64,000 nt of DNA, taken from assembly GCA_964452495.1 (NCBI GenBank), contig CAYVMC010000007.1:1-64000 (forward strand), given 5' to 3'. Below are positions 51,384-59,913 of the stretch, one piece after another; the first letter of the stretch is position 1; each line of letters opens with the position of its first letter. Below the pieces are notes generated by a model. That model had not been told where the DNA came from, did not search any database, and saw only the letters and a program-made list of their open reading frames with translations. This DNA comes from CALUTH01 sp964452495. GTDB lineage: Bacteria; Cyanobacteriota; Vampirovibrionia; Gastranaerophilales; Gastranaerophilaceae. The translations under genes and the position numbers were made by a program.

Positions 51384-52961
51384 ATGAGTACAATAGCTGA
51401 AGCTCAAGCACACAATCAAATGTCCTCACCGGAGTATCGTAAACAGGAAGCTCCGCTCTGGCTTGTCGCATTTACAATTCTTCTGCCAACCTCTTTTGCA
51501 ATGCTTGCGACATCCGCAACTAACGTTGCAATGCCGCATATTGCAGGTTTTTTTGGTTCAACACTTGATGAAGCAAACTGGGTTATTACAAGTTATATGA
51601 TTGCAAATGCTATCCTTATTCCGCTCACAGGCTGGCTGGAAAACCTTATGGGCAGAGTTATGTTCCTTAAAGTTTTCCTAACGATTTTCACCATAGGTTC
51701 GGTTATTTGCGCATTTGCAAGCAACCTTAACATTCTGGTACTCGGACGTATCGTGCAGGGGATAGGCGGCGGACCTATGATGCCTATATCTCAGGCTATT
51801 TTGCTTGCGGCTTTTCCGTTTGAAAAACGTGGACAAGCAATGGCGCTGTTCGGTTTTTCTGTTATGGTTTTCTCAATACTTGGTCCGACCTTTGGCGGTT
51901 TTATTGTCGATAACTCAAGCTGGCAGTGGATTTATTTGATTAATATCCCAATCGGTATATTCTCTGTTATTCTTGTTCACTGTAATGTCGCAGAGTTGGA
52001 AAACCGTAAAATTCCGGAAAAAGTTGACTTTGTAGGACTTATTTCGCTTGTTCTCTGGCTTTTAACCATGCAAATAGTACTTGATAAAGGAGAACAGTTT
52101 GGATGGTTCGATTGTACCTGGATAACCATACTTGCATGTACTTCATTATTCTCATTTGTATTTTTTATAGTTTGGGAACTCGAATGCAAAAATGCTATTG
52201 TTAACTTAAGAGTTTTCAAAGATAAAAACTTCTTTATCGGAACCATTTTAGGGGCATCTGTCAATATGATTATTTATGTAACAATTGTACTGCTGCCTAA
52301 ATTTTTACAAAGCCTTATGGGATATACCGCTATGCTCAGCGGTATGTCATTAGCTCCAAGGGTTTTGTCTTGTATCGTAATGCTGTGTGTTATAGGGAAA
52401 ATGGTTGAAAAAATCGATAACAGAATACTTGTTTCCGTAGGATTTGTATTTCTCGGAGTTTCAACATTTATGTATTCAAGTCTAAACTTGCAAATCTCAT
52501 TTAGCTATGTCGTCATACCTAATGTGCTTATGGGTATAGGGGTAATCCTAGTATTTATACCTATATCAGCACTTTGTTTAGGAACACTGCCCCGATCAGA
52601 ACTTTCAAATGGTGCAGGATTGCACAGCTTATCAAAGTGTGTTATGACAGCATTTGTTATATCTATGTCTTCAACTCTTGTTACAAGGCTGTCACAAGTC
52701 CATCAGACCTATCTGGTTAAAAATTTAACAGACTTCAGTCTTACTTATCAAACACACTTAAATGCTACTGCACATAAACTTATGGCAACATTAACATCCC
52801 CGGACGCAATTGCAAGAGCGGGAGGGTATTATTACAAACAATTGCAAGAGCAGGCAAAGTTAATGTCTTTTGTTGATGTATTTGAAGCATTTGCACTTAT
52901 CGCATTCTGCCTTGTCCCACTTGCATTTTTCTTGAATGTCAATTTTAAAAAACGTGATTAA
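51384..52961 (+). CDS. EmrB-like MFS efflux transporter (DHA2 family)
   Basis: The 525-residue drug:proton antiporter of the 14-helix DHA2 family has motifs such as LDEANWVITSYMIANAILIPLTGWL with the charged loop, GRIVQGIGGGPMMPISQAILL (motif C region) and a final helix ending in the basic KKRD. With the adaptor upstream it would extrude hydrophobic drugs or bile salts. Substrate is not predictable. It is the third gene of the marR-emrA-emrB operon and converges on ogt 3 nt away. Confidence 0.95.
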   Translation: MSTIAEAQAHNQMSSPEYRKQEAPLWLVAFTILLPTSFAMLATSATNVAMPHIAGFFGSTLDEANWVITSYMIANAILIPLTGWLENLMGRVMFLKVFLTIFTIGSVICAFASNLNILVLGRIVQGIGGGPMMPISQAILLAAFPFEKRGQAMALFGFSVMVFSILGPTFGGFIVDNSSWQWIYLINIPIGIFSVILVHCNVAELENRKIPEKVDFVGLISLVLWLLTMQIVLDKGEQFGWFDCTWITILACTSLFSFVFFIVWELECKNAIVNLRVFKDKNFFIGTILGASVNMIIYVTIVLLPKFLQSLMGYTAMLSGMSLAPRVLSCIVMLCVIGKMVEKIDNRILVSVGFVFLGVSTFMYSSLNLQISFSYVVIPNVLMGIGVILVFIPISALCLGTLPRSELSNGAGLHSLSKCVMTAFVISMSSTLVTRLSQVHQTYLVKNLTDFSLTYQTHLNATAHKLMATLTSPDAIARAGGYYYKQLQEQAKLMSFVDVFEAFALIAFCLVPLAFFLNVNFKKRD

Positions 52962-52964
52962 AAA

Positions 52965-53432
52965 CTAAGAATACTTCTTTTCCAGTTCTAATAGAAACTT
53001 TTTAAGTGCAAGTCCGCCTGCATATCCGGTTAATGCACCGTTTTTCCCCACCACACGATGGCAGGGAATAACAATCATCAACTTATTACGATTATTTGCT
53101 TGTCCTACAGCTCTGGCAGCTTTAGGAACACCGCAACGTTCTGCAAGTTCTATATAAGAAACAGTTTCTCCATAAGGAATTTTACGCAATTCTTCCCATA
53201 CCTTATTTTGGAATTTTGTACCTGTTGTAATAAATGGAAAATCAAATTCCTGACGTTTACCACTAAAGTATTCATCCAATTGTTTTTTTACAAGTTCTAT
53301 GAGTTTCGTATTATCAAATTTTATGTCAGAAGAATCTGCTTCCATTACATAAATACCCGAAATCAAATCACCGCTTTGATGAATAATTAATTTTACACTT
53401 TTAAAACAGTACAAACCATCAAATTCACTCAT
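52965..53432 (-). CDS. ogt: Methylated-DNA--[protein]-cysteine S-methyltransferase
   Basis: This suicide enzyme repairs O6-methylguanine by transferring the methyl group to its own cysteine. The 155-residue protein has the N-terminal ribonuclease-H-like domain and the active site VIPCHRVVGKNG with the acceptor Cys, then TGYAGGLALKKFLLELE. The Tyr/Arg base-flipping segment, SYIELAERCGVPKAARAVG, is intact. A clear ATG starts at 53432. It is transcribed alone and converges with emrB. Confidence 0.95.
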   Translation of the reverse strand: MSEFDGLYCFKSVKLIIHQSGDLISGIYVMEADSSDIKFDNTKLIELVKKQLDEYFSGKRQEFDFPFITTGTKFQNKVWEELRKIPYGETVSYIELAERCGVPKAARAVGQANNRNKLMIVIPCHRVVGKNGALTGYAGGLALKKFLLELEKKYS

Positions 53433-53596
53433 AAGTCTATTATAATCAAAACCTGTTTAATAAAGACAAAAAAAAGACCTTGCCAAAACAAAGTCTTACC
53501 TTAAAAGTTTAAACAACAATTCACAATCTCAATTTAATTTTATGCAGAAATTACAGAACATGCCAACTTTTTTACAAAACTTAATAAATATAAAAA

Positions 53597-53610
53597 GCAT
53601 GTTAACATGC
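53597..53610. promoter_or_regulatory. 14-bp perfect palindrome, candidate operator
   Basis: GCATGTTAACATGC is its own reverse complement. It lies 165 nt upstream of ogt (minus strand) and about 200 nt upstream of the Cys-rich gene, so it could bind a dimeric regulator of either. It is too short to be a strong terminator, and no T run follows. Confidence 0.4.
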
Positions 53611-53749
53611 ACCATTACATGATTAGACATGTATAAAAACGCTCAAACTTTCTATCTGCCCATGACAGCATGCTATCAAAAGCTGGGGAAAGCCTTTATT
53701 AGTGCGGGATAGCGATTTTGAATTTCCGTAACAAATTGTAATAAAAGGG

Positions 53750-53777
53750 TTGTAAATACACCCTTAACCCTTATAAT
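53750..53777 (+). promoter_or_regulatory. Promoter of the Cys-rich gene
   Basis: TTGTAA (53750-53755) and TATAAT (53772-53777) are 16 nt apart. The predicted start is near 53784, about 20 nt before the TTG start codon, with AAAGGACTTCGG in between as the ribosome binding site. Confidence 0.72.
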
Positions 53778-53805
53778 TAAAATTAAGGTTATAAAAGGAC
53801 TTCGG

Positions 53806-54075
53806 TTGTTAAAAGATAGGGAAGTCAGTATAAGTAAAGAGTTTTGGGGAGGAAATGTGCTTAGAAGTCGTGATATGGGAAGAGCTATAGCTGTCAGAAG
53901 ATGGACACCAACAGCTATAGAATGTTATAAACGCGGTTGTAACTGTGAAGGTTGTTTTTATAAAGATTTCTTCAGCGGTTCAACTCATAAATGCCAGATG
54001 AAAGCATCGGTTCTGGAATTAGTAAGGGTAATTGGTACACCAAATGTTGAAGTACCGCAAATAATTTCTGATTAA
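53806..54075 (+). CDS. Small Cys-rich protein of unknown function
   Basis: The 89-residue protein starts at a TTG with AAAGGA at good spacing. Its centre has five cysteines, CYKRGCNCEGCFY plus a further HKCQMK. The spacing C-x4-C-x-C-x2-C-x14-C suggests a metal or Fe-S site or a compact zinc fold. Around it are conserved-looking elements (AVRRWTPTAIE and LELVRVIGTPNVE). There is no signal peptide or membrane segment. It lies just upstream of hpf with 66 nt in between, but I do not see shared transcription. I do not recognise a family. Confidence 0.75.
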   Translation: MLKDREVSISKEFWGGNVLRSRDMGRAIAVRRWTPTAIECYKRGCNCEGCFYKDFFSGSTHKCQMKASVLELVRVIGTPNVEVPQIISD

Positions 54076-54141
54076 AGGGCTTTAAATTTTACGCAAAATA
54101 TTGTATACTTAGAAAGTATCACACATCTCGGAGGTTTTTTA

Positions 54142-54498
54142 ATGCGTATTTATGTGAACGGAAAGAACATCGTAATTACCGATGCAATTAAGGCTTATGT
54201 CAAAGAAAAATTAGGAAAAGTGGCTAACCATTATGACCAGATTACAGGTATTGATGTTATTTTATCGGTAGTTAAAAATCCGGCAGCTTCTGACAAACAT
54301 GTTGCAGAAGTTTCTTGTAAGCTCAATTCAGGTGTTATCCACCTTGAAGAAGCAGCCGAATCAATGTACGCAAGCATCGATTTACTTGCTGACAAACTTG
54401 ACAGACAGGTAAAAAAATATAAGGCAAAGGCTCTTTATTCTGATAAAACAACAATAAGAAATGTTGACTTAGAGGAAGAACCGGTTACTGAAGGATAG
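54142..54498 (+). CDS. hpf: Ribosome hibernation promoting factor
   Basis: HPF binds the 30S subunit and silences ribosomes in slow growth. The 118-residue protein has the short-form layout: MRIYVNGKNIVITDAIKAYVKEKL then a central HVAEVSCKLNSGVIHLEEAAESMYASIDLLADKLDRQVKKYK in parts matching the beta-alpha-beta fold with a basic helix. It lacks the C-terminal dimerisation domain of long HPF. GGAGG precedes the ATG. The next gene follows 1 nt later. Confidence 0.93.
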   Translation: MRIYVNGKNIVITDAIKAYVKEKLGKVANHYDQITGIDVILSVVKNPAASDKHVAEVSCKLNSGVIHLEEAAESMYASIDLLADKLDRQVKKYKAKALYSDKTTIRNVDLEEEPVTEG

Positions 54499-54499
54499 T

Positions 54500-55291
54500 A
54501 TGATTAATAATAAAAAAGTCGTTGTTATTATGCCGGCATATAATGCCGAGAAAACTCTTGAACAGACATACAACGACATTTCACAGGATTTCGTCGATGA
54601 GATTATACTCGTCGACGATTTTTCAAGTGACGACACAAAAGAAATTGCAAAGAAGCTTAATATAACTACTATTGTACACGACAGGAACCGTGGATACGGC
54701 GGCAATCAAAAATCTTGCTACAAGGCTGCACTTAAAGCAGGTGCCGATATTATAATTATGGTACATCCGGATTATCAGTACACCCCGAAACTTATTCCTG
54801 CAATGGCAACAATGATGGCTTTTGAGGGATATGATGCAGTTATTGCCTCAAGAATGCTCGGCAACGGTGCTCTTAAAGGGGGAATGCCCTTGTACAAATT
54901 TGTAGCAAATAAATTCCTAACTGCATTTGAAAATTTATTTCTCGGAGAAAATCTGACAGAATATCATACGGGTTTCAGAGGATTCACCAGAGAAATTTTG
55001 GAAACACTGCCCCTTGAAAGCTGCAGCGATGATTTTTGTTTTGACAATGAAATGCTGGCATTAATTTTTTGGAATAACTACAAAATCGGTGAAATATCCT
55101 GCCCTACAAAGTATTTTAAAGAGGCATCTTCAATTAATTTTATACGCTCATGCAAGTATGGATTTGAAGTACTTTTTATAAGTATAATGTACAGATTTGG
55201 TAAAATGGGTTTGAAAACCGGCATATTCAGAAAAAATTTACAAAAATTAGATTTAGATACAGAAATTGAGTATTATCACAAAAGGATTTAG
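54500..55291 (+). CDS. Family 2 glycosyltransferase
   Basis: The 263-residue protein has the GT-A fold start VVVIMPAYNAEKTLEQTY, the nucleotide-binding DEIILVDDFSSDDT, and a DXD-like acidic motif HPDYQYTP. An arginine-rich region HDRNRGYGGNQKSC follows. It is close to the dolichol-phosphate-glucosyltransferase style of GT2, but without the C-terminal membrane helices. It transfers a sugar, probably onto a lipid or polysaccharide at the membrane. It lies 1 nt after hpf, with AAGGATAGT before the ATG. Confidence 0.9.
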   Translation: MINNKKVVVIMPAYNAEKTLEQTYNDISQDFVDEIILVDDFSSDDTKEIAKKLNITTIVHDRNRGYGGNQKSCYKAALKAGADIIIMVHPDYQYTPKLIPAMATMMAFEGYDAVIASRMLGNGALKGGMPLYKFVANKFLTAFENLFLGENLTEYHTGFRGFTREILETLPLESCSDDFCFDNEMLALIFWNNYKIGEISCPTKYFKEASSINFIRSCKYGFEVLFISIMYRFGKMGLKTGIFRKNLQKLDLDTEIEYYHKRI

Positions 55292-55292
55292 T

Positions 55293-55760
55293 ATGGCAGA
55301 AATAAAACTGGTTGGAACAGATGTAGACGGAACTCTCACGGATGCGGGGATGTATTATTCAGCAAATGGTGACGTAATGAAAAAATTTAATACACGGGAC
55401 GGTATGGGGCTGAAACTCTGTCAGACCGCGGGTATAAAAACTGCCATTTTAACTTCGGAAAATACTCCTATAGTTGCTAAACGTGCCGAAAAACTTAAAA
55501 TTGATTACCTCTTTCAAGGGATGAAAAGCAAACTTGAAGTCATTACAGACCTTTGTAATGAACTTGGTATAAGTCTTGAAAATGTTGCTTACATAGGTGA
55601 TGACATTAATGATTTTGAAATTTTATCAGCTGTTGGCTTAAAAGCCTGTCCAGCAGATGCAATAAAAAAAATTAAAGAAATTCCGGATATTAAGATAATG
55701 ACACTAAAAGGCGGAGAAGGTGCTGTAAGAGAGTTTATAGACACCTACATTCTTAATTAA
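55293..55760 (+). CDS. KdsC-like HAD phosphatase
   Basis: This 155-residue HAD-superfamily C0 phosphatase has the catalytic motif DVDGTLTDAG (with D-x-D), motif II LTSENTPI, and motif IV YIGDDINDFEIL. It fits the KdsC/YrbI group, which dephosphorylates Kdo-8-phosphate or similar nonulosonate phosphates. kdsA and kdsB are not in the window, so the substrate is inferred only. It starts 1 nt after the glycosyltransferase stop; AAAGGATTTAGT precedes the ATG at 55293. Confidence 0.9.
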   Translation: MAEIKLVGTDVDGTLTDAGMYYSANGDVMKKFNTRDGMGLKLCQTAGIKTAILTSENTPIVAKRAEKLKIDYLFQGMKSKLEVITDLCNELGISLENVAYIGDDINDFEILSAVGLKACPADAIKKIKEIPDIKIMTLKGGEGAVREFIDTYILN

Positions 55761-55818
55761 CCTCTGCAATATAAGAAATACAATACTATTTGGGGCATCA
55801 ATATTAACTAACTTAGCA

Positions 55819-56859
55819 TCAGATACGTTTAAGCTTTTTAAACAAGTATTCAAGTTTTTTATAATCAGTACCTAGTCCGGTTAATAATAAAACAGATTTA
55901 TCATTTGTGCGTTCATCTTCTATTTTGTTTTTATACAAAAATTCAGAAAGTTCAAAACCGGTTAGACCTTGTTTTTTGACTACAATCTTTGTTATATCTC
56001 CATTATAAAAATCAACATTAGTACACCCGTCACGCAACTCACGAATCTGCATTATTAGTTTCTCAATTTTAGCTCTTCCCTTTCTAGAATTAAGATAATG
56101 AATAGTTGACTCAATTACAGCAAGCAGAGGATATGATGGAGATGTTGTATTGAACATTGATAATGCTTTATCAACATCAAAATTTGTGTTTGTATGCAAA
56201 AGTGCTGTTGGATTAAGTCCGCCAGCCGTCTTATGCAAAGATTGAACTGTAAAATCTGCATATTTAACTGCACTCTCCGGCAGACTATTGGAGAATGGAT
56301 AAAGCGCACCGTGTGCTTCATCTACAATGAAATATGCACCATATTTATGACATAATGCAGCAAGTAACTTCACATCAGAAACAACCCCTTCATAATGGGG
56401 AGATGTAATAATAACAGCCTTTATCCCGCCCGACTTTAAATATGGTTCAAGAATATCAACAGTTACTGCCTGTGGAATCCCCCATTCGTCAATCAAAGGT
56501 ATGGAATACTCCTCAATCTCTGCCCCTGCAAGTATACAGGCATTTTTGTGACAGGGATGTGCCTTATTCCAGATTAATACTTTTTCGCCACGTTCAACAC
56601 AGGAAAGAACAGAAGCTATAACACCACTTGTAGAACCGTTAATTAAATATTTTGTTTTAACTGTACCGTAAATCTTTGCAGCCCAATTCTCAGAATATAC
56701 CAATGCAGCTTCTGGATTATATACATCCGTTTCTGATATATCGTTTTTATAAAACTGGTAAAACTTATGTTTAATAAAAAACTTTCCGCCATGACTCGGA
56801 GTAGTAAAACATTTCACATCAGTTTTTTGTTTCAAAATACTATTCAGATTTTTCTTCAT
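55819..56859 (-). CDS. Orn/Lys/Arg decarboxylase-like PLP enzyme, lacking the C-terminal domain
   Basis: The 346-residue protein matches the aspartate aminotransferase-fold core of fold-I Orn/Lys/Arg decarboxylases: TTPSHGGKFF, LINGSTSGVIASVLSCVERGEKVLI, the central DEAHGALYPF and the PLP lysine in SLHKTAGGLNP. It is about 130 residues shorter than the usual enzyme and lacks the C-terminal domain with the PYPPGIP signature. It may be a specialised or inactive homologue. It overlaps the preceding small membrane protein gene by 20 nt, at the end of the flagellar export operon. That position is odd for an amino-acid decarboxylase. Confidence 0.83.
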   Translation of the reverse strand: MKKNLNSILKQKTDVKCFTTPSHGGKFFIKHKFYQFYKNDISETDVYNPEAALVYSENWAAKIYGTVKTKYLINGSTSGVIASVLSCVERGEKVLIWNKAHPCHKNACILAGAEIEEYSIPLIDEWGIPQAVTVDILEPYLKSGGIKAVIITSPHYEGVVSDVKLLAALCHKYGAYFIVDEAHGALYPFSNSLPESAVKYADFTVQSLHKTAGGLNPTALLHTNTNFDVDKALSMFNTTSPSYPLLAVIESTIHYLNSRKGRAKIEKLIMQIRELRDGCTNVDFYNGDITKIVVKKQGLTGFELSEFLYKNKIEDERTNDKSVLLLTGLGTDYKKLEYLFKKLKRI

Positions 56860-57211
56860 TTTCCTTTACTTCATCCTCAGGTGTCTGAATCTGCATTTCT
56901 TCAGACTGAGTATCCGAAATCGGAGCAAGTTTTTTACTTAACTCTGACATTGACATATTTTTATCCAGCTTCTTCAAGGCTTGTAATACATCCGACTGAT
57001 AATCAGAATCTGCAAGATTTTTAGGTTTATCAAGTATAGAACCCATCATTCTCCCCAATATACCCATTACAATAGTAGCAGGGACTATACGGCACATCAT
57101 AGATATAATAGAATTCATATTAATATACTCGTAGTTAAATAAACAAATACCCGCCATTACCATAAATGTTATTGTAGCAAATGATGTACAAAGAGTACTT
57201 TTTAAGTCCAT
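56840..57211 (-). CDS. Small membrane protein of unknown function in the flagellar operon
   Basis: The 123-residue protein has two hydrophobic helices near the N-terminus (about 8-24, LCTSFATITFMVMAGIC, and 34-53, IISMMCRIVPATIVMGILG) followed by a Glu/Lys-rich, probably disordered cytoplasmic tail. It has no family I recognise. It begins 1 nt after the pilZ stop and ends inside the start of the PLP enzyme, so it is translationally linked to both. A role in flagellar assembly or regulation is plausible by position only. Confidence 0.75.
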   Translation of the reverse strand: MDLKSTLCTSFATITFMVMAGICLFNYEYINMNSIISMMCRIVPATIVMGILGRMMGSILDKPKNLADSDYQSDVLQALKKLDKNMSMSELSKKLAPISDTQSEEMQIQTPEDEVKENEEKSE

Positions 57212-57212
57212 A

Positions 57213-57803
57213 CTACTTGTTTATATTCTCCATATTCTTTTTCATACAAAATTGGACAAGTGTCATTTTATCAATATTACTTAAACAGGTAAATCTGCCT
57301 GAAATCGTGAAAACGCCTGCATCATTCTTTTCGACTCTTATAAGTTTATACTTACAACTTACGCTTAAATCCTTTTCAAGCTGCAATGTCACATCATACT
57401 CATCATCTATATTTATGTTTTCTCTTGTCGAAAGCTTCATACCGCCTGCAGATATATCAAGTGTCCTTGCTTTGTGGACAGTACTGCCTGATTTAAGCTC
57501 TATATCAGATAAGAATATTATACGTGTAAACTTACGACGCTGCAAAAACCTGTGTTTAATCGGATTTGCAATAGAAATAACATTATTATTAAGTTCTTTT
57601 ATATAGGATTCAAAATATAAATATCCGTTATCAGTTAAAGAATAAAAATCACATATATGATTTTGGAAGAGTCCTCTGGGTTCGTACTTTAGCTGCATTG
57701 TAAACCCTTCCATATCAACATTCAGAACTTTTCCCTTATTGGTATTTTTAAAATCCTGCGGTACAATATCAACTATCTGGTCTTTTTTTATAAGTTCTCT
57801 CAT
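57213..57803 (-). CDS. PilZ-domain c-di-GMP receptor (YcgR-like)
   Basis: The 196-residue protein has an N-terminal YcgR-like domain (about 1-85) and a C-terminal PilZ domain with the c-di-GMP-binding motifs R-x3-R in QRRKFTR (R89-R94) and D/N-x-S-x-x-G in DISAGGMKL (116-124). In enteric bacteria YcgR binds the flagellar motor and slows it when c-di-GMP rises. Its place directly after flhA, 22 nt downstream, supports a flagellar brake role. Both binding motifs look intact. Confidence 0.93.
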   Translation of the reverse strand: MRELIKKDQIVDIVPQDFKNTNKGKVLNVDMEGFTMQLKYEPRGLFQNHICDFYSLTDNGYLYFESYIKELNNNVISIANPIKHRFLQRRKFTRIIFLSDIELKSGSTVHKARTLDISAGGMKLSTRENINIDDEYDVTLQLEKDLSVSCKYKLIRVEKNDAGVFTISGRFTCLSNIDKMTLVQFCMKKNMENINK

Positions 57804-57825
57804 ATACTATCCTTTCTGTTTTGGA

Positions 57826-59913
57826 TTAAATTTTTACAAGTCCTACAGACTTGGCTTTAACATTCTGTGTAATTTCATTATATGACATAATTGAAATTTG
57901 CGGATATGTTCTTTCAATAAGACGCCTGAAAGCAAGCCTGATTGGTGAAGAACAGAGTACAATCGGCTGATTGCCTGTTTGTGTAATTGCTTTTTCAAGC
58001 TCAAGATTAAGCCTGTCAAGGAGTTTTCGTGTAAAATCAGGATCAAGCGTAAGGCTCTGACCATCCGGACTAACACCTTTGGCAATAGTACTTTCGATAT
58101 CAGGTGCCAGCGTAATTGCAAGCAATTCGCCTGTATCTGAAAGATTCTGGCTGCAAATATTTCTTGCAAGTGCCTGCCGGACATGTTCTGTTAAGAAATC
58201 CAAATTTTTGCTTGTTTTGGAGTACAGACTTATTGTTTCAAGTATTGTTTTCAAATCTCTTATCGCAACACCTTCTTTTAACAGATTTTGCATTACCATT
58301 TGAACTTCTGCAACCGTAATATCCTTCATAACATCAGAAACGTATTCTTCTGATACTTGTTTTTTGAGATTTTCGAGTAATTGTTGGACATCCGCCCTTG
58401 AAAGAATTTCTGCGGCATTACGTTTAATAACCTCTGTCAAATGGGTAGAAATAACGGCAGAAGCACTTACAACAGTATATCCTGCAAGTTCAGCTACATC
58501 TTTATCTTTTTCTTCTATCCACAGAGCAGGAAGTCCGAATGCGGGTTCTACCGAGTGAATACCGTTTAAAACAAGTGATTCTTTAGTTTCACCTGCGGAC
58601 ATTGCAAGATACCTGTCCGAATAAACCTCACCTGTCTCTAACGGTACACCTTTAAGTTTTATTTGATACATGTTAGGTGCAAGCTGGAGGTTATCTCTTA
58701 CCCTTATAGACGGTAAAACAATACCTAAATCAAGTGCCGTCTGGCGTCTTATCTGTGCAATTCGTTCAAGCAAATCTCCGCCAAGTTCTATATTAAGCAA
58801 TGGTACAATTCTGTATCCAACTTCGATTTCGATAGTATCAACGGTAAGAAGTTCCATAATACTTTCTTTTGTAGCTTTCTTATCACGTTTACCCAATTTC
58901 TTGCGCGCATCCTCTTCTTTCTGTGCAGCAGCCTGAATTTCTTTAGACTGTTTAGTATCTTGAGATTTCTTATATGCAAAATATCCTGTTAAAATCCCTA
59001 CTCCGAGAAATGGAACGGTAGGCATTCCCGGAACAAGCCCCATAAATCCAAGAAGTCCTGCAACAACCCCGAGAATTTTAGGATCTGAAAACATTTCTAC
59101 TTTTATATCTTCCGACAAGGATTCATCTTTACCGGTCGCTCTTGATACAATTAGACCTGTAGCTGTAGAAATCAAAAGAGCCGGAATCTGTGATACAAGG
59201 CCATCTCCAACAGTAAGTATTGTAAAGGTATTAAGTGCTGTTTGAAACGACATTTTCATCTGTATCATACCGATAATCAAACCGCCGACAATATTTACAA
59301 TCGTAATAATAATACCGGCAGTAGCATCACCTTTAACAAATTTTGAGGCACCATCCATAGTACCGTAAAAATCTGTTTCACGTTCCAGTTTTCTCCGTCT
59401 TTCTTTTGCCTGATCTTCATTAATCAGCCCTGCGTTTAAATCTGCATCAATACTTAACTGTTTCCCTGGCATTTTATCCAGTGTAAATCTTGCAGATACC
59501 TCAGCAACACGTGTTGCACCGCCGGTAATAACCATAAAGTTAATTAATACAAGAATTACAAATATAACAAAACCTACAACATAATTTCCACCGATTACAA
59601 ATTCACCGAATGACTGAATTACATTACCAGCCTCGCCATTCAGCAGAATAAGCCTTGTTGAACTAACGTTCAGACCAAGCCTGAACAGTGTTGCAATAAG
59701 AAGTACCGTAGGAAATGATGAATAATCTAACGGTTCTTTTGTATACAAACAAACAAGAAGGATAACAACTGCTAATGAAATATTAATTGTAAGCAAAGCA
59801 TCCAAAAGCGGTGCAGGCAGAGGAATTACCATCATACAAACGATAACAACAAGACCTACTGCAAGGACTATGTCATTATTCGCAAGTAACGACGACAACT
59901 TTTTCAAATCCAT
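57826..59913 (-). CDS. flhA: Flagellar biosynthesis protein FlhA
   Basis: FlhA is the nonameric export-gate protein of the flagellar type III secretion system. The 695-residue sequence has eight N-terminal membrane helices (LAVGLVVIVCMMVIPLPAPL onward), the FHIPEP loop RFTLDKMPGKQLSIDADLNAG, and the large cytoplasmic domain for substrate docking. Length is normal. It overlaps the flhB stop in a TAATG junction. It is in an operon order common in many bacteria (fliPQR-flhB-flhA). Confidence 0.97.
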   Translation of the reverse strand: MDLKKLSSLLANNDIVLAVGLVVIVCMMVIPLPAPLLDALLTINISLAVVILLVCLYTKEPLDYSSFPTVLLIATLFRLGLNVSSTRLILLNGEAGNVIQSFGEFVIGGNYVVGFVIFVILVLINFMVITGGATRVAEVSARFTLDKMPGKQLSIDADLNAGLINEDQAKERRRKLERETDFYGTMDGASKFVKGDATAGIIITIVNIVGGLIIGMIQMKMSFQTALNTFTILTVGDGLVSQIPALLISTATGLIVSRATGKDESLSEDIKVEMFSDPKILGVVAGLLGFMGLVPGMPTVPFLGVGILTGYFAYKKSQDTKQSKEIQAAAQKEEDARKKLGKRDKKATKESIMELLTVDTIEIEVGYRIVPLLNIELGGDLLERIAQIRRQTALDLGIVLPSIRVRDNLQLAPNMYQIKLKGVPLETGEVYSDRYLAMSAGETKESLVLNGIHSVEPAFGLPALWIEEKDKDVAELAGYTVVSASAVISTHLTEVIKRNAAEILSRADVQQLLENLKKQVSEEYVSDVMKDITVAEVQMVMQNLLKEGVAIRDLKTILETISLYSKTSKNLDFLTEHVRQALARNICSQNLSDTGELLAITLAPDIESTIAKGVSPDGQSLTLDPDFTRKLLDRLNLELEKAITQTGNQPIVLCSSPIRLAFRRLIERTYPQISIMSYNEITQNVKAKSVGLVKI

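Larger units (their letters stand above)
53433..53805. other. Intergenic region between ogt and the Cys-rich gene
   Basis: This 373-nt stretch holds a 14-bp perfect palindrome at 53597-53610, a short ACATG repeat close by, and at its right edge the promoter of the next gene. Otherwise it is AT-rich with no coding remnant or tRNA that I can see. Confidence 0.5.
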
